DNA from: Scolanthus callimorphus
Taxonomy: Eukaryota; Cnidaria; Anthozoa; Actiniaria; Edwardsiidae
Direction of reading: 5' to 3'
Assembly (NCBI GenBank): GCA_033964015.1
Contig: CM066920.1
Coordinates: 10,507,912 to 10,571,911 of the forward strand
Length of the DNA stretch: 64,000 nucleotides
Below, piece by piece: positions 57,001 to 63,000 of the stretch. Below the pieces are notes generated by a model. The model ran no database searches, was not told the origin of the DNA, and saw only the letters and a program-made list of their open reading frames with translations. The translations under genes and the position numbers were made by a program. Each line of letters starts with the position of its first letter. The first letter of the stretch is position 1.

Positions 57001-60000
57001 ATTCCTGCAACACGAGTTGCAGCAGTCGCAAAGCCCAATTTGCAGCCGTCACAGAGATAGAACACGGGCGATTCCTGCTACACGAGTTGCAGCAGTCGCA
57101 AAGCCCAATTTGCAGCCGTCGCAGAGATAGAACACGGGCGATTCCTGCAACACGAGTTGCAGCAGTCGCAAAGCCCAATTTGCAGCCGTCACAGAGATAG
57201 AACACGGGCGATTCCTGCAACACGAGTTGCAGCAGTCGCAAAGCCCAATTTGCAGCCGTCACAGAGATAGAACACGGGCGATTCCTGCAACACGAGTTGC
57301 AGCAGTCGCAAAGCCCAATTTGCAGCCGTCACAGAGATAGAACACGGGCGATTCCTGCAACACGAGTTGCAGCAGTCGCAAAGCCCAATTTGCAGCCGTC
57401 GCAGAGATAGAACACGGGCGATTCCTGCTACACGAGTTGCAGCAGTCGCAAAGCCCAATTTGCAGCCGTCGCAGAGATAGAACACGGGCGATTCCTGCTA
57501 CACGAGTTGCAGCAGTCGCAAAGCCCAATTTGCAGCCGTCACAGAGATAGAACACGGGCGATTCCTGCAACACGAGTTGCAGCAGTCGCAAAGCCCAATT
57601 TGCAGCCGTCACAGAGATAGAACACGGGCGATTCCTGCAACACGAGTTGCAGCAGTCGCAAAGCCCAATTTGCAGCCGTCGCAGAGATAGAACACGGGCG
57701 ATTCCTGCTACACGAGTTGCAGCAGTCGCAAAGCCCAATTTGCAGCCGTCGCAGAGATAGAACACGGGCGATTCCTGCTACACGAGTTGCAGCAGTCGCA
57801 AAGCCCAATTTGCAGCCGTCGCAGAGATAGAACACGGGCGATTCCTGCTACACGAGGTGCAGCAGTCGCAAGAGTCGCAGCGTGTTGCAGAAGTCGTGAA
57901 CGCCACACAGGTTTCCATATAGTTTCCATATCTCAAAGCTCAGGTTACAATATAGTCGTATCAGTCGTCCAAGTCGCCTTAGTCGTATGAACCGAATATT
58001 TCATATGACTGTTACGGTTATATGTAAATCAGCCTTCACAAATTCTGTCTAAGTTTTAGCTATTTTCATGCTGCGAGGACAGAAGCGTTTCTCACCTGCA
58101 GGAATGACATCTTCAGTAACGACGGTGATGAGCGTGTCAGATGTTTCTAGTTTCACTATCCACCTGATCTTACCAAGAGGTTTCTTTGTGTCAGATTCTC
58201 TTACTTCGAGGTAGTGTCGTGCACCGTTCTGTGCACCAGTGGAGTATATGATGTTGTGTCTATGTTTGAAAAATAGATAAGGATCAAATGAAAGGGAAGC
58301 TGATTTATATTTATTTGCACATTTTTTCAAAGGGTTATGACTTATGCAATGGAGGCCCACATAGCCAAGACCGTTGGCGTTGTTACGCGCTGCGCATTTT
58401 CGAAACATCACGTTGGGGTCAAACAATCTAAAACCCCGTTCACACGAGACCGGTACAAAACCGGACCGGTACAATTCTGGTACGGTACCGCCTGTTCATA
58501 CGGTACCGGTACAATTCTGTTTTTTCAACAGTGTTTACACGACCTAGCCGTGCCAAAATCGGTCCGGTACCGCGGGTCCCGTGTGAACGCGCGACTGTAC
58601 CGTACCAGAATTGTACCTGTCCGGTTTTGTAACGGTCTCGTGTGAACGGGTTTTTTTTTTCTGGAACAGTCCAGTTGTGTCCTAGAAAGTTGCCTACATG
58701 CAGCTTTTCTTGCACTTGACCTCTTAGCCTCCTTAAGCCGGTATGAAAGACCTTACTGTTGTTTTGCAATAGCTGTACCTGTTTAGATTCCTAACACGAA
58801 TCCATGCTGCAAAAGTCATTGAGCTCTTGGGTGCGGGGTTAAGCTTGTCGGTGGCGATCTTTAAAAGCCCTCCATTAAACTGGTATCCCTTGACTTTGCA
58901 GTTACCGTTGAACTCCCTGATATTTACTTTACCAACTACTTCACCGATATCTCCGTGAATCTTCACATCTTCAAGTTTTTCTAAGAAGAAAACGAGGATC
59001 ATTAACCACAGTATTAAGTAAGACCCCGTCCACACTACACCGTTTTCAAAACGAAAACGGATACACTTTGCTCCGTTTTCAAAAAGATTTGCGTCCACAC
59101 TTATCGTTTTCGTATCGTTATCGCCCGTCCACACTACAACGTGTATCCGTACGAAAACGCTCTATGCATTCATTGAAATGCGCAAACAAGCTCAACGCAT
59201 GCACATTTCGATCTCTTGGCCCGCGAAATTGGTCGCGTTTGCTGAGCTGACGTCATCGTTTTCAGACAGCATCGTTTTCACCCGTCCACACTAGAAAACA
59301 GCGTTTTCAAACAGCTCCGTATTCAAATCGCTCTCTCTTGAGAGCGTTTTCGGATTGATCCGTTTTCGGTGATCGTTTTCGGCGTTGTAGTGTGGAAGAT
59401 AGCCGTATCCGGAGCAAAAAGTATCCGTTTTCGTTTGAGAACGGAGTAGTGTGGAACGGGGTCTAAGAGAGCAGCAAATACTGCACCTATAGACCAAATC
59501 GGCTAACGGTGTTTACATCTTGTTGCCACCCAATTCAGATCATGTGATTATTCCTTTGGGTGGTTACAATTGTCCATGTTATACATCCTGGCATGCACCA
59601 ACATGACCTCGAACTTAAAATGAGGATTATCATCAATTGTTAAATGGCCTTGAAATGAGGATTATCATCATTTGGGGGACATGACTATATTACTATTATC
59701 TTCATTTTATTAAAAACATAAATAGAACGAAGATAGGTATATAAATGAACATCATCCAAAATAGTCCGAACCAAAAAATAAAAATAAAATAAAACAGCCC
59801 CTGACCCCCACCCTTAACAGCGCTCCCTACTACAAGTGTACTACTTCAACCTACAACCATGTGGGACACTTGTGCATGTCAAATAACCATGTCACCAGAA
59901 TGATGATAATCCTCATTTTAAGACCATTTAACAATTGATGATAATCCTCATTTTAAGTTTCGAAACCATGTTGCATGCGCTCGGTCGTTTTCAAGAAATT

Positions 60001-63000
60001 GCACAATTGTAGCCACCAAAGGAAACCATCGCATGATCTGAATTGGGTTGCAACAAGATGTAAACACCGTTAGACGATTCTTTTCATGCAAGATTTCGAC
60101 TGCCTTAAAAGGCGATATATTAAAAGAATCGATGCAGTAAAGGAAAATTCCATCATATTTTCATAATAGGATGAGGTTTTCCTGTTCCCCATTTTAAGTT
60201 ATGTCCCAAAAAAGGACAATCATGGTGCACGTCCCTTTAAATTGGTTGTCATGGAAACATAAACTGTCAAAATTTTGCTAGTACAAGAATTAACATTGAT
60301 GCAAAGTCTCATTGCTGTAGCTATTTTCGTATATTTGCAATACTATTTTCTGCCCGCGTATAAGCCCCAAGTCAGGCCTTAACACACCTGAGATCAAGAA
60401 ATCTTGAAGGGAACCTATGGAACTACATTTTGAAGTTTAAATACAAAGATATAGGGATTTTAAAGGAATTGCGCTTGACGAAGTTTTCCCATTATTGTCC
60501 TCCAGGTGGTAAACTTTGAAATTTAATATGTAATATCTCCGTTTTCCGTGCGAATTTCATGGCGGAACTAACCCAGGTTATTCCTTATATGCAGTTCGTC
60601 CAAAGCAAACCAAATAAAGCCAAGAGGTTCTAGAGTTTTGAGTAACTGGATTTTTGACCACTTTTTGACAAAATTACTCAGTCGAAATCCTGGTAAAATC
60701 TGTCTTATAATCTCATAGTTATTAATTCATGAAGTTTATACAAAGAAAGTCATACGCGTGAAGGATGTTTGCATAGATTTTTGAAAATTTATTCCTTTTT
60801 CTCGAATTAAATGCCTTGTTTGCGAAGCTAGGCCAAGCACTCGACAGGATTACAAACACTTGGACTCGAAATAGATTAAAATAAAGCTTTGCCTGCTTTT
60901 TTAATCCACTTCTTGGTGTTTGGGAATCTTGATGATGAAACACACTGTCTTGTGTTTGATACACATAGCAAAAAATAGCAAAAGCTTTCAGAAATTCGCA
61001 CACTTTTTAGTAGTAACCGCAAGTTTATTTTTTACGGCCTGCGCACCAAAGTTGGTCGCATAGAAAAGAGCTATCTGTTTGTTATTTGCATTTTCAATGC
61101 AATTAATATTAACATTGCGTTTACCAGATAATCAGGCTGGCAACTTCGATGCTAAATAGACTCACTACGACGAGAACGACAACGGCAGAGAATAATACGC
61201 ATGATTTCAGAACTCAATGCTTACACTTGCAAATGTGTAAAATAAAATCAATTTCAACCGCTTTCTTCAGACCTGACCAATTATGTTTTTAATGATTGCA
61301 GTTATAGAAATGAATTTGATGCTATTAAAGGGGCTATGTCACGGTTGTTTCAACAAGAAGTAAGACCAGTATCATCCATAACAACTCAGAATCCTACATT
61401 ATACTATTATTTAATGTTATATAGAAAAAGGAACTGAATCTTTCATTATATAGGCATTCTTACGTTTGAAAAGTTTGAAAAATGTTCAGCCTGAACAGAA
61501 ATTAAAAATGCCATTTCGTAATCCAATTCTATCCGCTTGATAACACACGAAAATGCTCTAAATTTGAGCTTATCTAGCAGTTGGAAGATTATTTAAGAAA
61601 CCTAGATAATTATTTTGTTTATTTCTTTTGAATTTCACTACATTGAGCTACCCAAATTAGCCCTATTATTATACATTGTACTCACTATCTCGATTCCGAT
61701 TGGCTAAAAGCGCGCACTTTACTTTGGGAATCACGCACTTTGAGGGTCACCAAGAATCAGCATGCTGATTCTTGAAGAATCAGCTAGCTGATTCTTGATC
61801 CAACGCGCAATGCATCATTGGACTAGAGCACTTGAATGTTTTCCCTATTTAACAAGGCGCTTGTGTAAAGAAATTGCTTGACAGAAAAAAGTATTTTTAC
61901 TGAATCAATGTATAATAAAACAATTATTGAATTCGTTTTTTATGATTTCCAGAATAAACAATGTCTCGCCAAGTGGAATCAGGCTCGGCCTTACGGCCTC
62001 GCCTGATTCTACCTGTCTCGACATTGTTTATTCTGGAAATCACAAAAACCTCATCCAATAATTGCTTAAAGTCGTGACACTGCCCCTTTGTTGAAATGCA
62101 TACAAGTTATTCAATGATTTCGAGTGGCATACTGCAGATTGTTATATAGCGAGTGCTCACTCCAACCGAGCGCGCGCTCTTATTGGCTAAATCAAGGTCA
62201 CGTGGTGAAGTACAAATCAAATATTCCCCGATCAGTCAATATTTCGAAAAATTATTGACTGGTCGGGAATATTGCTTTCGCGCGTCGCGTTTGAGAGCGG
62301 GGAAAAAGAGAAAGTTTATTGTAAACACGCGAGTCTTAAAAACCTTTGCCAATTTTGATAAGTTTTTGCTAATGCAAGAAATTGTGTTGTTTATGAGTGT
62401 TTTCCCATTACATGATGCAGTCGCGCGCAAACTTTGTAACTTCTCTTTTTATTCTTGAAATACATTTGTTTTGACTTAATAACTGCAATATATTTTCTGC
62501 TAATATCCCACATGTCACTTGTATTTTCTGGTATACACACGAGCCTTCAGGCGAGTATGTATGCTAAGAGAATACAAGTGACAAGTGGGATATTGTGCAT
62601 TATGCTACGAGAGAATTCACTGTATAACTATTTTATACCACGCTACAGAACATTAAAGGTAACGTTTTACGTACACGCAGTGCACGATGGGAAGGTCGAG
62701 TAAAATACCGCGGAATATACAACGCCATTCCTGCATTCTGATTGGCTGTATTTTTTGTGGCGTGGTATAAAAAGGTGTATCCCAAACTGTTGCTGAATAT
62801 TGAGAAATATGAACAAACCAGGACGACGTCGTCGTCGTCAAGGTCTCTAATTAATGGCAGGCGCGGATCCAGGGGGGTTCATCGAGTGCAAATGAACCCC
62901 TCTCCCAACGAACCGATGTTTTGGGGATCGGTTCGCCAAAGACCTTTTGTCATTTCAGAGTGGTTCTTTTCTTTCATGTGACCCAATGTATACCAGTATA

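Noticed and set aside
55985..57880. CRISPR-like array
   Set aside because: Units are contiguous 70-bp repeats with no unique spacers, inside a eukaryotic intron.
55949..57929. Long overlapping ORFs (up to 193 codons, several frames) across the 70-bp satellite
   Set aside because: The repeat unit lacks stops, so open frames rotate through all three phases. No start, splice or homology evidence; the translation is Cys/Leu/Arg-rich repeat noise.
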